Shown here one piece after another: positions 43,503-52,859 of a DNA stretch of 64,000 nucleotides. The translations under genes and the position numbers were made by a program. The notes under the pieces were generated by a model. That model did no database searches and was not told where the DNA came from. It worked only from the letters and a program-made list of their open reading frames with translations. The DNA comes from Lachnoclostridium sp. An169 (GTDB lineage Bacteria > Bacillota > Clostridia > Lachnospirales > Lachnospiraceae). The stretch lies in NCBI RefSeq assembly GCF_002160525.1, contig NZ_NFKT01000012.1:1-64000 (forward strand), written 5' to 3'. Each line of letters begins with the position of its first letter. The first letter of the stretch is position 1.

Positions 43503-44450
43503 ATGCGGGACTACGTGAGGTATATCGCAAAGAGAATTCTTATGATGATTCCGATTCTGCTGATTGTTTCATTTCTGATTTTTTTCCTGCTGAGGATCAC
43601 AAACATCGATGAGGCAGCGATCATAATCGGCGAGCGACAGTCTACACCGGAGGTAAGGGCGAGGGTCATTCAGGAATATGGCCTGGATCAGCCGAAGCTT
43701 CTGCAGTATTTCGACTGGCTCAGGGGAGTGGTCACCGGGAATTTCGGAATTGACTACACGAGCGGTCAGGATGTAGGAGAACTGATTTCTTCCAGAATCC
43801 CGGTTACACTCGGACTGGTGCTGATCAGTTCGGTTCTTGGTATGGTGTTTGCCATCATCCTTGGAGTGATTGCAGCACTTCACCGGAATAAACCGATCGA
43901 TACCGCTATTTCCTTATTTATGTTGTTCTTTTCCAGTGTGCCGAGCTTCCTCGTCAGTATCTTCGTACTGATTATACTGGTTCAGTTTGTACCCGGTTAT
44001 TCGTTTGTCGGAAGCTTCAGCAATACGGCGGAGTTTTTCCAGAGGATCAGCGTACCGGCATTTATCATGGCGCTGGGGCATCTGGCACTGCTGGGCCGTG
44101 TCACCCGGAGCAGCATGACTTCCCAGTTGCAGTCGCCCTATATTGTGACTGCAAAGGCGAAGGGAATCCCTGACCGGCAGATTACATATAAGCATGCGTT
44201 TCACAATGCAGTCATTCCGGTACTTACCGTCGCAGGTATGAGTTTTGCATCCGCCATAGGAGGTACCGTGCTGATCGAACAGATCTTTTCACTGCCGGGC
44301 ATAGGAGGTCTGCTGATCTCCGCAGTACAGGCACATAATTTCCCGGTAGTACAGATTCTGGTTATGTTTATGCTTCTCGTTTACCTGGTTATGAGCCTCG
44401 TGGTGGACATCATGTATGTGATTGTGGATCCCCGGGTGAAACTGAAATAG
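43503..44450 (+). CDS. Dpp/Opp-type ABC transporter permease (DppB-like)
   Basis: 315 aa, six membrane helices, with the typical N-terminal YIAKRILMMIPILLIVSFLIFFLLR helix and long extracellular first loop. The inner-membrane-component EAA-like loop (RSSMTSQLQSPYIVTAKAKGI region) contacts the ATPases. GGAGAGG precedes the ATG at 43503; the frame upstream runs through the terminator hairpin and is not coding. First gene of the long operon. Importers of this class carry peptides, nickel or other small solutes. Here a guanidino compound, urea precursor or Ni for urease are the options. Confidence 0.92.
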   Translation: MRDYVRYIAKRILMMIPILLIVSFLIFFLLRITNIDEAAIIIGERQSTPEVRARVIQEYGLDQPKLLQYFDWLRGVVTGNFGIDYTSGQDVGELISSRIPVTLGLVLISSVLGMVFAIILGVIAALHRNKPIDTAISLFMLFFSSVPSFLVSIFVLIILVQFVPGYSFVGSFSNTAEFFQRISVPAFIMALGHLALLGRVTRSSMTSQLQSPYIVTAKAKGIPDRQITYKHAFHNAVIPVLTVAGMSFASAIGGTVLIEQIFSLPGIGGLLISAVQAHNFPVVQILVMFMLLVYLVMSLVVDIMYVIVDPRVKLK

Positions 44451-44476
44451 ATGTATAAACAGGGAGGTAGAGAGAA

Positions 44477-45415
44477 ATGAAAAAGGAGAAAGGAAGAAAA
44501 TCCAATAACGGAACTTTTTTTACCGTACCGGTTATTGTCAGCGGAACGATCCTGCTTATTATTCTGCTGTCTGCGGTTTTCGCCCATGTGATAGCACCTT
44601 ATTCGCCGGAGGCGACAGATTATAACGCTTCTCTTGCCAGGGCTTTCAGTCCGGGACATATTCTGGGAACCGACCGGATCGGAAGAGATCTGTTTTCCAG
44701 ACTTCTCTGCGGGGCGCAGACTTCCATATTTAATGCGATCCTGATCGTAGCGTTCGAGGTTGTCGTCGGCGTTCCCATCGGAATGCTCTGCGGATATTAC
44801 GGCGGAAAGCTGGATGACCTGGTCATGAGGATCTGGGATATCGTCTGTTCCATCCCCAGCCTGCTTCTGGCATTCATCATTGTGGCTGCATTTGGAACGG
44901 GAACCTATTCCGGCGTCCTTGCCATCGGCATTGTATATACACCGCTGACGGCCAAGCTTTCAAGATCACTGATGATGACGGAGAAGACCGCGGTTTATGT
45001 GGAAGCGGCAAGATCGCTTGGATACTCGGATGCGCGAATCATCTTTATCCATATTCTTCCCAATATTATCACGACAATGATTGCCCAGTTTACACTGGAT
45101 ATCGGATCTGCCATCACGGCAATGGCCACTCTGAGTTATCTGGGACTTGGAGTGCAGGCGCCGGGGGCAGACTGGGGAACCCTGCTGAAGGATGGCATGG
45201 ATATGCTGTATCTGAATCCGGTTCTGCTGATAGCGCCGGCGCTGGCGGTTATGATCACTGCGATCTCTGTGAATATCCTGAGCGACGGCATCCAGGCATA
45301 CATTGATCCGGAACAGAGAAAACTTCCTTCTTTCAAAAAGTACCGGAAGAAATTTCTGGTGCCCCAGAAAGCAGGATTAGCGAAGAATGTATCAGGCGTG
45401 GAGGGAAAAGCATGA
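44477..45415 (+). CDS. Dpp/Opp-type ABC transporter permease (DppC-like)
   Basis: 312 aa with the DppC hallmarks: N-terminal helix, HILGTDRIGRDLFSRLLCGA near 62-81 and the EAA loop VYVEAARSLGYSDARIIFIHILPN. It partners the upstream permease. Its stop overlaps the ATPase start (ATGA). GGGAGGT precedes the start. Confidence 0.93.
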   Translation: MKKEKGRKSNNGTFFTVPVIVSGTILLIILLSAVFAHVIAPYSPEATDYNASLARAFSPGHILGTDRIGRDLFSRLLCGAQTSIFNAILIVAFEVVVGVPIGMLCGYYGGKLDDLVMRIWDIVCSIPSLLLAFIIVAAFGTGTYSGVLAIGIVYTPLTAKLSRSLMMTEKTAVYVEAARSLGYSDARIIFIHILPNIITTMIAQFTLDIGSAITAMATLSYLGLGVQAPGADWGTLLKDGMDMLYLNPVLLIAPALAVMITAISVNILSDGIQAYIDPEQRKLPSFKKYRKKFLVPQKAGLAKNVSGVEGKA

Positions 45416-46407
45416 GAGAAGAGAATATTTTAGAGACAGAAGATCTCTGTGTCAGCCTGATGACCGTCCGCGGAATCATTTATGCAGTGCAGGGAGTGAA
45501 TCTGACAGTAAAAAGAGGTGAGGTACATGGAGTCGTCGGTGAGAGCGGATGCGGAAAGAGTGTATCCACAAAGGCGATTCTGAGACTCCATGATGACGAG
45601 AAAACGGAGTATGGCGGGCATATCAATTTCGCTTCCGGGGAGGGAGAGGTAGACATTCTCTCTCTGAATAAAAAGCAGATGACCGCGCTTCGCGGAAAAG
45701 AGATTGCCATGATCTTCCAGGATCCCATGACCGCGCTGGATCCCATTATGAAAGTGGGAGAGCAGGTGGCCGAGCAGCTCCGCGCAAAGAAAGGTCTGGA
45801 CAAACAGGGGAGCAGGGAGGAGACGCTGAAACTTTTTGAAAAGGTGGGAATCCTGCCGGCGGAGAAACGATATGAGCAGTATCCCTTTGAGATGAGCGGT
45901 GGAATGCTTCAGAGGATTATGATCGCCATGGCACTCTCCTGCCAGCCCAGACTGCTGATTGCAGACGAGCCCACCACAGCGCTTGATGTGACGATTCAGG
46001 CACAGATCCTGGATCTGATCAAGGAGCTTCAGCGGGAAAGCGGAACATCGGTTATCTTTATCACGCATGACCTGGGAGTGATCGCGGAGGTCTGTGATTC
46101 CGTATCCGTCATGTATGCGGGCCGTGTGGTAGAGAGCGGAAATATTCTCGAAATATTCGACCATCCGGCGCATCCTTATACGCGGGCTCTGCTGGAGAGC
46201 AACCCGAAGGAAAGCGACCGGGGGGAATATATGAAGACGATCCCGGGTACGCCGCCCCTCTTGTATGAGCAGTTTACCGGATGCCCCTTTGCACCGAGAT
46301 GCAGTTATGCTACAGAAAAGTGCAGAAGCAGCCTTCCGGAGTATGTGATGATAAGCGCAACCCATTCCGTTGCCTGTCACAATTTTGAAAAAGGGGAGGA
46401 GGAATAA
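45412..46407 (+). CDS. Dpp/Opp-type ABC transporter ATPase (DppD-like)
   Basis: 331 aa. Walker A GESGCGKSVSTKAIL near 44, Q-loop MIFQDPMTALDP, signature MSGGMLQR, Walker B LLIADEPTTALDVT, switch FITHDLG. The C-terminal oligopeptide/dipeptide extension contains GCPFAPRCSYATEKC, the cysteine cluster of OppD/DppD proteins. Translationally coupled to the permease by ATGA overlap. Confidence 0.94.
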   Translation: MREENILETEDLCVSLMTVRGIIYAVQGVNLTVKRGEVHGVVGESGCGKSVSTKAILRLHDDEKTEYGGHINFASGEGEVDILSLNKKQMTALRGKEIAMIFQDPMTALDPIMKVGEQVAEQLRAKKGLDKQGSREETLKLFEKVGILPAEKRYEQYPFEMSGGMLQRIMIAMALSCQPRLLIADEPTTALDVTIQAQILDLIKELQRESGTSVIFITHDLGVIAEVCDSVSVMYAGRVVESGNILEIFDHPAHPYTRALLESNPKESDRGEYMKTIPGTPPLLYEQFTGCPFAPRCSYATEKCRSSLPEYVMISATHSVACHNFEKGEEE

Positions 46408-46411
46408 GTCT

Positions 46412-47419
46412 ATGGCAGAGAAATTAATCGAAGTGAAAAATATCCGGAAATATTTCCGGGTGGACGGAGGAAAGCTGGACAAGGCGAAGGCCCGTTATCT
46501 CCACGCGGTGGATTATGTCAGCTTCTCGGTGAGAAAAGGAGAGATCTTCGGGATCATCGGGGAGAGCGGCTCCGGGAAATCTACCATAGGACGATGCCTC
46601 CTGCGGTTTATTGATATAGATTCCGGTGAAATCTGGTATGAGGGAGAGAAGATCAGCGACCTCTCCGTAAAACAGATGAAACCCTACCGGAAGAAGATGC
46701 AGATGATCTTCCAGAATCCATTGGCATCCTTCAACCCGAAGAAGACGATCGGTGCGAGTTTCCGGGAGATCGGGAAGGTGTATAAAGTGTCGAAAGATGA
46801 GATGGAGGCGAGGATCAGCGAGTGGGTGAATTATATAAATCTTTCGGAAGATGTGCTGAGCAGACTTCCAAAAGAACTTTCAGGCGGACAGCTCCAGAGA
46901 CTTGCGATAGCCAGAGCGCTTCTGGTACAGCCGGATTTCCTTCTGGCGGATGAACCGGTATCGGCACTGGACGTATCGGTGCAGGCGCAGGTGCTCAATC
47001 TCATGATAAATCTGAAAAAAGAGAAGGGCCAGACGATTGTGTTTATCTCACATGACCTTACGGTAGTAAGGCATGTCTGTGATAAAGTTGCCGTAGTCTA
47101 TCTCGGCGTGATCGTTGAGATGGGAAAAACAGAAGACGTGTATAAGAATGTACTCCATCCCTATACACAGGCGCTGATCTCGGCAAAGCCAAAGGAACAT
47201 CCTCTGGAAAAGAAGGAGCGCATCCTTCTGGAAGGGGAGATTCCGAACGCCATAAATGTACAGGAGGGCTGCAGATTTGCCAACAGGTGTCCCCGTTTTA
47301 AGGAGGGACTCTGCAGCAACCGGACGCCGAAACTTAAGAATATGGGCGGCGGACATTATGTGGCATGTCACTATCCGATTGGATATGAAAAAATGATGAA
47401 AGAGGAGAGGATGTTATGA
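46412..47419 (+). CDS. Dpp/Opp-type ABC transporter ATPase (DppF-like)
   Basis: 335 aa. Walker A GESGSGKSTIGRCLL near 53, Q-loop MIFQNPLASFNP, signature LSGGQLQR, Walker B FLLADEPVSALDVS, switch FISHDLT, and the C-terminal cysteine-containing GCRFANRCPRF motif. The ATG at 46412 follows GGAGGAGG, while an earlier in-frame start lies inside the upstream gene. The stop overlaps the binding-protein start (ATGA). Confidence 0.94.
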   Translation: MAEKLIEVKNIRKYFRVDGGKLDKAKARYLHAVDYVSFSVRKGEIFGIIGESGSGKSTIGRCLLRFIDIDSGEIWYEGEKISDLSVKQMKPYRKKMQMIFQNPLASFNPKKTIGASFREIGKVYKVSKDEMEARISEWVNYINLSEDVLSRLPKELSGGQLQRLAIARALLVQPDFLLADEPVSALDVSVQAQVLNLMINLKKEKGQTIVFISHDLTVVRHVCDKVAVVYLGVIVEMGKTEDVYKNVLHPYTQALISAKPKEHPLEKKERILLEGEIPNAINVQEGCRFANRCPRFKEGLCSNRTPKLKNMGGGHYVACHYPIGYEKMMKEERML

Positions 47420-49056
47420 AGAAGAGACTGGTAAAGACACTAATGGCAGCAGCACTTGCAGTTTCCCTGATCACCGGATGCAGTTCATCGGGCGCAGGAA
47501 ATCAGGGACAGTCTTCATCCGGAGGCAGTTCCGGAAGTGACGGGGACGAGGTGGTATTTACGATCGGCTTCGGCACGGAACCACCGTCCATGGATCCGAA
47601 GGATTTTAATACATCAGCCTGTACCCTGATCAGTTACGACTGCTATGACACCCTGCTGAATTTCAGCATGGACGGCCTGGATGTGGAGCCCTGTCTGGCG
47701 GAGAGCTGGGAGCAGGTGGACGATACGACCTATACATACAAGATCCGTGAGGGAGTCAAGTTCAGCGATGGAAATGACATGACCATGGATGATGTGCTCT
47801 ATTCCATGGAGCGGGTCACAAATGAGGCGTACTCCATGAGTTATCTTTTCAACAGTGTGGATTACTGGGAGGCAGATCCGGATACCTGGACGCTGACGGT
47901 CCATCTGAAACAGCCGGATGCCACATGGAAATATGTTCCGGCGACTTCGCCCTGTACGGTAGTGGAGAAAGCGGTAGTAGAGGCGGAAGGCGACAACTAC
48001 GGACAGATCAACGGATCCTGCGTAGGCACCGGCCCGTATATGCTGGAGAGCTGGGATTCAGGCTCTGAGATCGTCACAGTGAAGAATCCGTACTACTGGA
48101 ATGATCCCGATTCCCTGGATGTGGACAAAGTTGTCTATGAAGTGATTGCGGATGACACTTCAAGAGCGCTGGCGGCCCAGAGCGGACAGATCGATTACAC
48201 GAGAGGTCTTACTTCGGCAACACTTCCTACTTATGAATCATGTAAGAATATGACGATTACCAATTATGATGCGACAACGACATCCTTCCTTGCATTTAAT
48301 ACCGCAAGGGCACCCTTTGATGATGTGAATGCCAGGAAAGCCGTGGCTTACTGCATAGATAAGAGCGCGTTGACCAGTCTCATCGGCGGAAAATATTCTA
48401 AAGAGCAAGGAGCCTTTATCCTTCCGAGAAGTATGTTCCTGTTGGATGAGGATGCATGGAATGAGGCAAATGATACTCTGGAATCCTATCAGCAGGATTA
48501 CACAAAAGCAGCAGAGGCACTGGCGGCGTCCAACAGCCCGGATGGATTTGAGTTTAACATGTACACTACTCCGACTTACAAGGCAGGATGTGAGGCAATT
48601 CAGTCCATGATCAAGGAATCCGGACTGCCGATTACCATGAATATTGTTGAGATACAGAATTCCGATTCATTCTCTATCCGGTATGGATATACAACGGATG
48701 AAAATGGATATCGGGTATACGATATGCTCTATACCGGCTGGGTATCTGACTGGCTCGATCCTACGGGATATATGAGAAATATGCTGTGGGGCGGAAGTAA
48801 TTACCAGGGCGGAGCCAATTATGCAGCCTACACAAATGAGGAATTTGATTCCCTTCTGGATCAGTCCTACCTTGAGACGGATGATCAGGTTCGTTCGGAT
48901 CTGATGCTTCAGGCAATGAAGATAGCAGTGGACGACTGTCCGTATGTTACGCTTTATGAGACCAATGATACCTATATTATCAACGACCGGTTTGACTATG
49001 AAGAAGGTCCGAACTTCTTCTGGAACTTCAGTGTGGCGAATGTACATCTGAAGTAA
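47416..49056 (+). CDS. ABC transporter substrate-binding lipoprotein (SBP_bac_5)
   Basis: 546 aa. A lipoprotein signal peptide ends at the lipobox LITGC (Cys22), followed by a Ser/Gly-rich tether and a family 5 binding protein: LAESWEQVDDTTYTYKIREGVKF and FDDVNARKAVAYCID are typical. It captures the substrate outside the membrane for the permease pair. The family binds peptides, nickel or small cations, and the ligand here is not readable from sequence. The operon context favours a guanidino compound. Confidence 0.94.
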   Translation: MKKRLVKTLMAAALAVSLITGCSSSGAGNQGQSSSGGSSGSDGDEVVFTIGFGTEPPSMDPKDFNTSACTLISYDCYDTLLNFSMDGLDVEPCLAESWEQVDDTTYTYKIREGVKFSDGNDMTMDDVLYSMERVTNEAYSMSYLFNSVDYWEADPDTWTLTVHLKQPDATWKYVPATSPCTVVEKAVVEAEGDNYGQINGSCVGTGPYMLESWDSGSEIVTVKNPYYWNDPDSLDVDKVVYEVIADDTSRALAAQSGQIDYTRGLTSATLPTYESCKNMTITNYDATTTSFLAFNTARAPFDDVNARKAVAYCIDKSALTSLIGGKYSKEQGAFILPRSMFLLDEDAWNEANDTLESYQQDYTKAAEALAASNSPDGFEFNMYTTPTYKAGCEAIQSMIKESGLPITMNIVEIQNSDSFSIRYGYTTDENGYRVYDMLYTGWVSDWLDPTGYMRNMLWGGSNYQGGANYAAYTNEEFDSLLDQSYLETDDQVRSDLMLQAMKIAVDDCPYVTLYETNDTYIINDRFDYEEGPNFFWNFSVANVHLK

Positions 49057-49081
49057 GGATGGTGAGTAAGGAGGCGTTGCA

Positions 49082-50761
49082 ATGTATTCAGCAATAGACA
49101 CATTGTGGATGATGGTTGCCATTGTGCTCATCTTCATGATGCAGGCAGGATTTACCATGCTGGAGACAGGCTTTACGAGGAGAAAAAATGCCGGCAATAT
49201 CGCCATGAAAAATCTGATGGATTTTGTGGTCGGCGCGCTGGTGTTCTGGATTGTCGGATTCAGTCTGATGCACAATGATGCTGTCCACGGAATTATCGGG
49301 AAACTGGATATCTTCTCCCGGGGAGATTACTCGAGAGTGGATTATCCGGGAAACGCATACCTCGTATTCCAGATCATGTTTTGTGCCACATCATCAACGA
49401 TTGTTTCAGGAGCCATGGCAGAGCGCACGAAGTTCAGCGCTTATCTGGTGGTCGCTGCTGTGATCAGCGCCATTGTCTACCCGATCTCCGGATGCTGGAT
49501 CTGGAATGAGGGAGGATGGCTCCGGGAACTGGGATTCCATGATTTTGCCGGATCTACGGCAGTCCATGTGGTGGGCGGCACCGCCGCGCTGGTGGGAGCA
49601 AAGATCCTGGGACCCAGGATCGGAAAATATACGAAAGACGGAAAATCCCGGGCAATTCCCGGACACAGTATCTCTTTCGGAACACTGGGAATCTTTCTTC
49701 TCTGGTTCGGATGGTACGGATTCAATGCAGGTTCTACACTGAGCCTGACCGGAGACGAGGCGATCCAGACGGTAAGCAATATCGTTCTGAATGTTACAAT
49801 CTCTGCTGCCGCAGCATGCTTTGTGGCGCTGATGGTGAGCTGGAGACGTTACGGAAAGGCGGATCCGACCATGACGATCAACGGCGCCCTGTCCGGTCTT
49901 GTGGCCATCACGGCAGGATGTAACGAAGTCAGTGCATTCGGAGCTCTGTGCATCGGATGTATCGCAGGATTCGTAGTCGTATTTGCAGTGGAGTTTGTGG
50001 ATCAGAAATTAAAGATCGATGATCCGGTGGGCGCGGCAAGCGCCCACGGAGTCAGCGGAATGCTCGGCACGGTCCTGACCGGAGTCTTTTCGCTGAGAGC
50101 GGGTTTCCTTCACACCGGAAGATTTCAGTTTTTTGGGGTGCAGATACTTGGAACACTTGTCGTTTTCCTCTGGGTGCTTGTCTCAATGACGATTGTATAT
50201 ATGATTATCAAAAAGACCATGGGGCTGCGTGTCAGCGAGGAGGATGAGATCAAAGGCCTGGATGAGTCCCAACACGGGCTGGTTCAGATCCATACCGGCG
50301 TGACCGCAGATTACGGAACCATTCCTTCTCCTGCGAAACTGATCGATCAGATTGACCTTGACAGTGATCTGGATGATCAGGAACCGCTTCCGGAGGAGTA
50401 TATGAAAGCCGACGGCAGGATGCACAAAGTGGTTGTTATCATGAACTCGAACCGCCTGGAGGCACTGATGCGGGCGCTTGACCGGATCGACATTACAGGA
50501 ATGACAGTGACGAATGTAAGCGGATGCGGCATGCAGAAAGGAAACCGCGAATATTACAGAGGAACGGAACTGGAATCCCATCTGCTTCCGAAAGTGAAGG
50601 TTGAGATTGTAATCTTTACCGTGCCTCTCGGGCTGCTGATCAATACGATCAAAAAGACAATCCACACCGGACATATCGGTGACGGAAAGATTTTTGTATA
50701 TGATGTGGCTCAGGTTATTAAGGTACGTACCGGAGAAGAGGGCAGGGAAGCGCTTGAATAA
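49082..50761 (+). CDS. amt: ammonium transporter fused to PII signalling domain
   Basis: 559 aa. Residues 1-385 are an Amt/MEP channel with eleven helices: MLETGFTRRKNAGNIAMKN, CWIWNEGGWL, DFAGSTAVHVVGG and the twin-histidine region near ASAHGVSGMLGT. A linker of about 60 acidic residues leads to a PII (GlnB/GlnK) domain from about 446: T-loop GNREYYRGTE, then VEIVIFTVP and the C-terminal GDGKIFVYDVAQVIKVRTGEEG signature. PII proteins normally plug Amt channels according to 2-oxoglutarate/ATP/ADP, and here sensor and channel are one chain. It suits an operon that generates ammonia. Confidence 0.94.
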   Translation: MYSAIDTLWMMVAIVLIFMMQAGFTMLETGFTRRKNAGNIAMKNLMDFVVGALVFWIVGFSLMHNDAVHGIIGKLDIFSRGDYSRVDYPGNAYLVFQIMFCATSSTIVSGAMAERTKFSAYLVVAAVISAIVYPISGCWIWNEGGWLRELGFHDFAGSTAVHVVGGTAALVGAKILGPRIGKYTKDGKSRAIPGHSISFGTLGIFLLWFGWYGFNAGSTLSLTGDEAIQTVSNIVLNVTISAAAACFVALMVSWRRYGKADPTMTINGALSGLVAITAGCNEVSAFGALCIGCIAGFVVVFAVEFVDQKLKIDDPVGAASAHGVSGMLGTVLTGVFSLRAGFLHTGRFQFFGVQILGTLVVFLWVLVSMTIVYMIIKKTMGLRVSEEDEIKGLDESQHGLVQIHTGVTADYGTIPSPAKLIDQIDLDSDLDDQEPLPEEYMKADGRMHKVVVIMNSNRLEALMRALDRIDITGMTVTNVSGCGMQKGNREYYRGTELESHLLPKVKVEIVIFTVPLGLLINTIKKTIHTGHIGDGKIFVYDVAQVIKVRTGEEGREALE

Positions 50762-50837
50762 AGCGTTCCCTCCCTGATGTTCCGGATATGCAGGGAAGCT
50801 GCCGTACAGTTTCCCGTTCAGGAAAGGAGAGAGATAA

Positions 50838-51854
50838 ATGGACAATAATATGGAAGAAAGAAAGCAGCCGAAGTATACGCCTGCCGACTGGCTCACGGGA
50901 AAGAGCGGTGACATGGATGTGGCGCCGGGAACTTTCGGAAGACTTCCCTATATGAGAACGCTGGAAGATGTAGATTATGTTGTGGTCGGAATCCCGTTTG
51001 ACACACTGACCAGCAACCGGCCGGGGACACGTTTCGGTCCGAAAGCCATCCGTGAGGCATACGGTGGAATCAACTATGTATACGGCACGGATGTGTATGC
51101 CGCTGAAACACTCTCCGGAGTGGACTACGGCGACATTCAGGTGCAGAACGGAGACACAAAACAGAGCTTTGAGAATATTAAGGCAGAGATCGGGAAAATC
51201 CTTGAGGCAGGCGTGATTCCGGTAGCGCTCGGCGGGGATCACTCCATTACCTACGCGGAACTGCTCGCTTACCGGGATGTCTATGGTCCCGTATCTCTGA
51301 TCCATTTTGATTCCCATACGGATACATGGGGCGGTGAGGAGTCCCTGGATTTCCCCACACATGCCAATCCCTTCCGCAATGCGATTCTGACAGGATGTAT
51401 CGATCCGAAGACTTCCATCCAGGTGGGAATGCGGGGCATTATGAAGAGCGAGCATGATTACGATTTCGCTCACGAGAACGGCCTGGAGCAGATCTTTGCG
51501 ACAGACCTTCACAAAATGGGGGTATATGAGGCGGCGAAAAAGATCCGGGAAAAGGTCGGAAACAACAAGGTTATGGTGACATTTGATATTGACTTTGTCG
51601 ATCCTGCCATCGCGCCGGGAACCGGGACTCCGGTGCCGGGAGGATTTACTTCCTGGGAGACACTGGAACTTGTCAGAACAGCGATTACCGGACTCGACGT
51701 TGTCGGATTCGATCTGGTGGAAGTGGCGCCGAATTATGACCCCACAGAAAATACACAGCTTTTGGCGAACAAACTCGTCGGTGAATTTATTACGGCGATC
51801 GCAGCGAAAAAAGCAGGAATCCGGGAATATACATACATGGAAAAGAAGCAGTAA
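50838..51854 (+). CDS. ureohydrolase (agmatinase family)
   Basis: 338 aa. Ligands H135 (GGDHS), D158/H160/D162 (DSHTD), D251/D253 (DID); APGTGTP motif present. The specificity loop reads THANPF with H175, whereas most paralogues in the window have HGTPF. An N-terminal extension of about 40 residues precedes the fold. AAGGAG precedes the ATG. First of three consecutive ureohydrolase genes. Confidence 0.92.
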   Translation: MDNNMEERKQPKYTPADWLTGKSGDMDVAPGTFGRLPYMRTLEDVDYVVVGIPFDTLTSNRPGTRFGPKAIREAYGGINYVYGTDVYAAETLSGVDYGDIQVQNGDTKQSFENIKAEIGKILEAGVIPVALGGDHSITYAELLAYRDVYGPVSLIHFDSHTDTWGGEESLDFPTHANPFRNAILTGCIDPKTSIQVGMRGIMKSEHDYDFAHENGLEQIFATDLHKMGVYEAAKKIREKVGNNKVMVTFDIDFVDPAIAPGTGTPVPGGFTSWETLELVRTAITGLDVVGFDLVEVAPNYDPTENTQLLANKLVGEFITAIAAKKAGIREYTYMEKKQ

Positions 51855-51869
51855 GGGGGCAGACAAAAA

Positions 51870-52859
51870 ATGTGGAATGAAACAATACCCGAAGAAATCA
51901 GAAAGCAGATTGACGAAAATACATACGGGCTTGCTATGGCGTCTTTCGGCGGCATTCCGTTGAAGAGAGAGTTTGACAATGAAGATTTCTGTGTTGTGGG
52001 GATCCCCTATGACACCTGTACATCCAGAAGGGCAGGGGCAAGGTTCGGCCCGCGGGCAATCCGTGCAGGAGTCCACAGTATTGCCGGGATCAATGAAAAG
52101 GGCATCTATTCCCAGGATGCACACTATGTGATCAGAAACCTGAAAGGAATGGATTACGGCAATATCCCGGTGAAAAACGGATACACGGAAATATCGTTTC
52201 AGGTCATCTATGAACATATGAAAAATATCCTGGATCACGGATGTACGCCGATTGCGCTTGGCGGCGACCATTCCATTACATATCCGGAGCTGAGGGCGTA
52301 TGCAGAGAGTGCGGGGAAACCCGTAGCGATCATTCATTTTGATTCCCATAACGATACGACGGATACTCCGGAAAACCGTAAGTTTACCCACGGTACGCCG
52401 TTCCGCCGGGCGTTTGAAGACGGATTCCTCGATGCGGCACATTCCATTCAGATCGGGATCCGCGGCTACATGGACAGCCACCGCCTTAAATTCGCAGAGG
52501 AGAACGGGATGGAGGTCATTACGGCAAGGGAGCTCCATAAGATGAGTCCTGAGGAGTGTGCAGAGAGGATCCGCGCACAGGTGAAGGATGCGCCCTGTAT
52601 TGTGACATTTGATGTGGATTTCCTCGACCCGGTCTACACCCCCGGAACCGGAACACCGGTGGCGGGAGGATTTACCTCCTATGAGGCATATGAACTGGTC
52701 CGCCAGGGGCTGACGGGACTGGACATCAGAGGGTTCGATATTGTGGAGGTGACCGAGGACTATGATCCGGCGCAGATAACCGGACTTTTTGCAGGATATC
52801 TTGTCGTACAGTTCCTGGTTGTACTATCGAAGAACAAGGCAGAAAAGGAGGGCAAATAA
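51870..52859 (+). CDS. ureohydrolase (agmatinase family)
   Basis: 329 aa. Ligands H134, D158/H160/D162 (DSHND) and the DVDFLDP pair; loop THGTPF with H174. The second-shell motif is VEVTEDYDP rather than VEVAPxYD, a small difference from its neighbours. It starts 15 bp after the preceding paralogue and its stop abuts the next start directly. It likely turns a guanidino substrate into urea for the urease encoded downstream. Confidence 0.92.
   Translation: MWNETIPEEIRKQIDENTYGLAMASFGGIPLKREFDNEDFCVVGIPYDTCTSRRAGARFGPRAIRAGVHSIAGINEKGIYSQDAHYVIRNLKGMDYGNIPVKNGYTEISFQVIYEHMKNILDHGCTPIALGGDHSITYPELRAYAESAGKPVAIIHFDSHNDTTDTPENRKFTHGTPFRRAFEDGFLDAAHSIQIGIRGYMDSHRLKFAEENGMEVITARELHKMSPEECAERIRAQVKDAPCIVTFDVDFLDPVYTPGTGTPVAGGFTSYEAYELVRQGLTGLDIRGFDIVEVTEDYDPAQITGLFAGYLVVQFLVVLSKNKAEKEGK

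Noticed and set aside
50718-52538. 606-codon open frame antisense to the ureohydrolase genes
   Set aside because: Complement of two strongly conserved coding regions; its residues follow the reversed codons and match no family.
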